64,000 bases of DNA from Trebonia sp963836195 (lineage in GTDB: Bacteria > Actinomycetota > Actinomycetes > Streptosporangiales > Streptosporangiaceae), in NCBI GenBank assembly GCA_963836195.1, contig CAWIIX010000027.1, positions 110,244 to 174,243 on the forward strand. The letters run 5' to 3'. The notes under the pieces are model-generated. The model was not told where the DNA came from. It made no database searches and was given only the letters and a program-made list of their open reading frames with translations. A program made the translations under genes and the position numbers. This document shows, piece after piece, positions 63,967 to 64,000 of the stretch. Positions within the stretch are counted from its first letter, which is position 1, and each line of letters begins with the position of its first letter.

Positions 63967-64000
63967 CCGGACATACCCGGACTTATCCGGGTATGTCCGG
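63967..64000. repeat. Perfect 15-bp inverted repeat at the right edge
   Basis: CCGGACATACCCGGA (63967-63981) and TCCGGGTATGTCCGG (63986-64000) are exact inverses around CTTA. It would form a very stable hairpin. The window ends on its last base, so any T run or longer repeat cannot be seen. Confidence 0.85.

Overview
The window is about 70 percent GC, with short intergenic gaps and many GTG and TTG starts. It carries markers typical of Actinomycetota: a TrpM-like peptide, a conservon-type sensor kinase with a roadblock partner, mycothiol-type and F420-dependent enzymes, a DUF1707 protein, a ClpC N-domain protein and a relic of an FxSxx-COOH system TPR protein. It most likely comes from a Streptomyces- or Streptosporangiales-like actinomycete chromosome. 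The genus cannot be resolved from the sequence alone.

Layout. 1-7 kb: 5' end of a YhgE/Pip membrane protein, a zinc-ribbon protein, trpM-trpB-trpA behind a HAD phosphatase, a flavoprotein, and a GntR regulator with a D-2-hydroxyacid dehydrogenase. 7.5-12.7 kb: a methyltransferase with an internal tandem repeat, a retropepsin-like protein, small conserved proteins, a YCII/DGPF protein next to its ECF sigma factor, and an aminotransferase. 13-18 kb: a conservon kinase plus roadblock pair and a UDP-sulfoquinovose synthase-like enzyme. 18.2-25.4 kb: three tandem paralogous ATPase/LuxR-type regulators. 25.4-33 kb: dodecin, two tandem GNAT paralogues (one internally deleted), fumC, an AAC(3)-like gene, two 5'-truncated genes meeting at a deletion scar, and a MarR/F420-reductase divergent pair. 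33-38 kb: cydAB and a flavin disulfide reductase. 38-48.6 kb: SDR, enoyl-CoA hydratase, PPK2, malQ, then gnd-pgi-gnd2-zwf closed by a strong terminator. 48.8-54 kb: a lipid-kinase-like protein, an NfeD-like/flotillin pair, a PIG-L deacetylase, a coiled-coil protein and the TPR relic. 54-64 kb: CDF and MntP metal exporters, a Clp N-domain protein, DUF1707, a MASE1-GAF-SpoIIE phosphatase, an LLM oxidoreductase, an acyl-CoA synthetase, IS200/IS605-like end relics, a PPOX F420 enzyme and a strong terminal hairpin.

Two window-wide patterns stand out. First, a short dispersed repeat with core GGnCCGTTCGAGAT occurs six times, five of them in intergenic DNA and one inside a coding region. Second, reading frames are broken very unevenly. 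The sensor kinase, the three LuxR-type genes, cydB and a few others carry dozens of frame changes, nearly all by the equivalent of one extra base. Other stretches, such as 36-52 kb, have none. Sequencing or assembly error is the leading explanation, but the one-sided direction and the clustering deserve a check.

Functionally, 39.8-48.6 kb is a carbon-storage and pentose-phosphate block: polyphosphate kinase, 4-alpha-glucanotransferase, phosphoglucose isomerase, G6P dehydrogenase and two 6-phosphogluconate dehydrogenases whose cofactor-site residues suggest NADP in one and NAD in the other.
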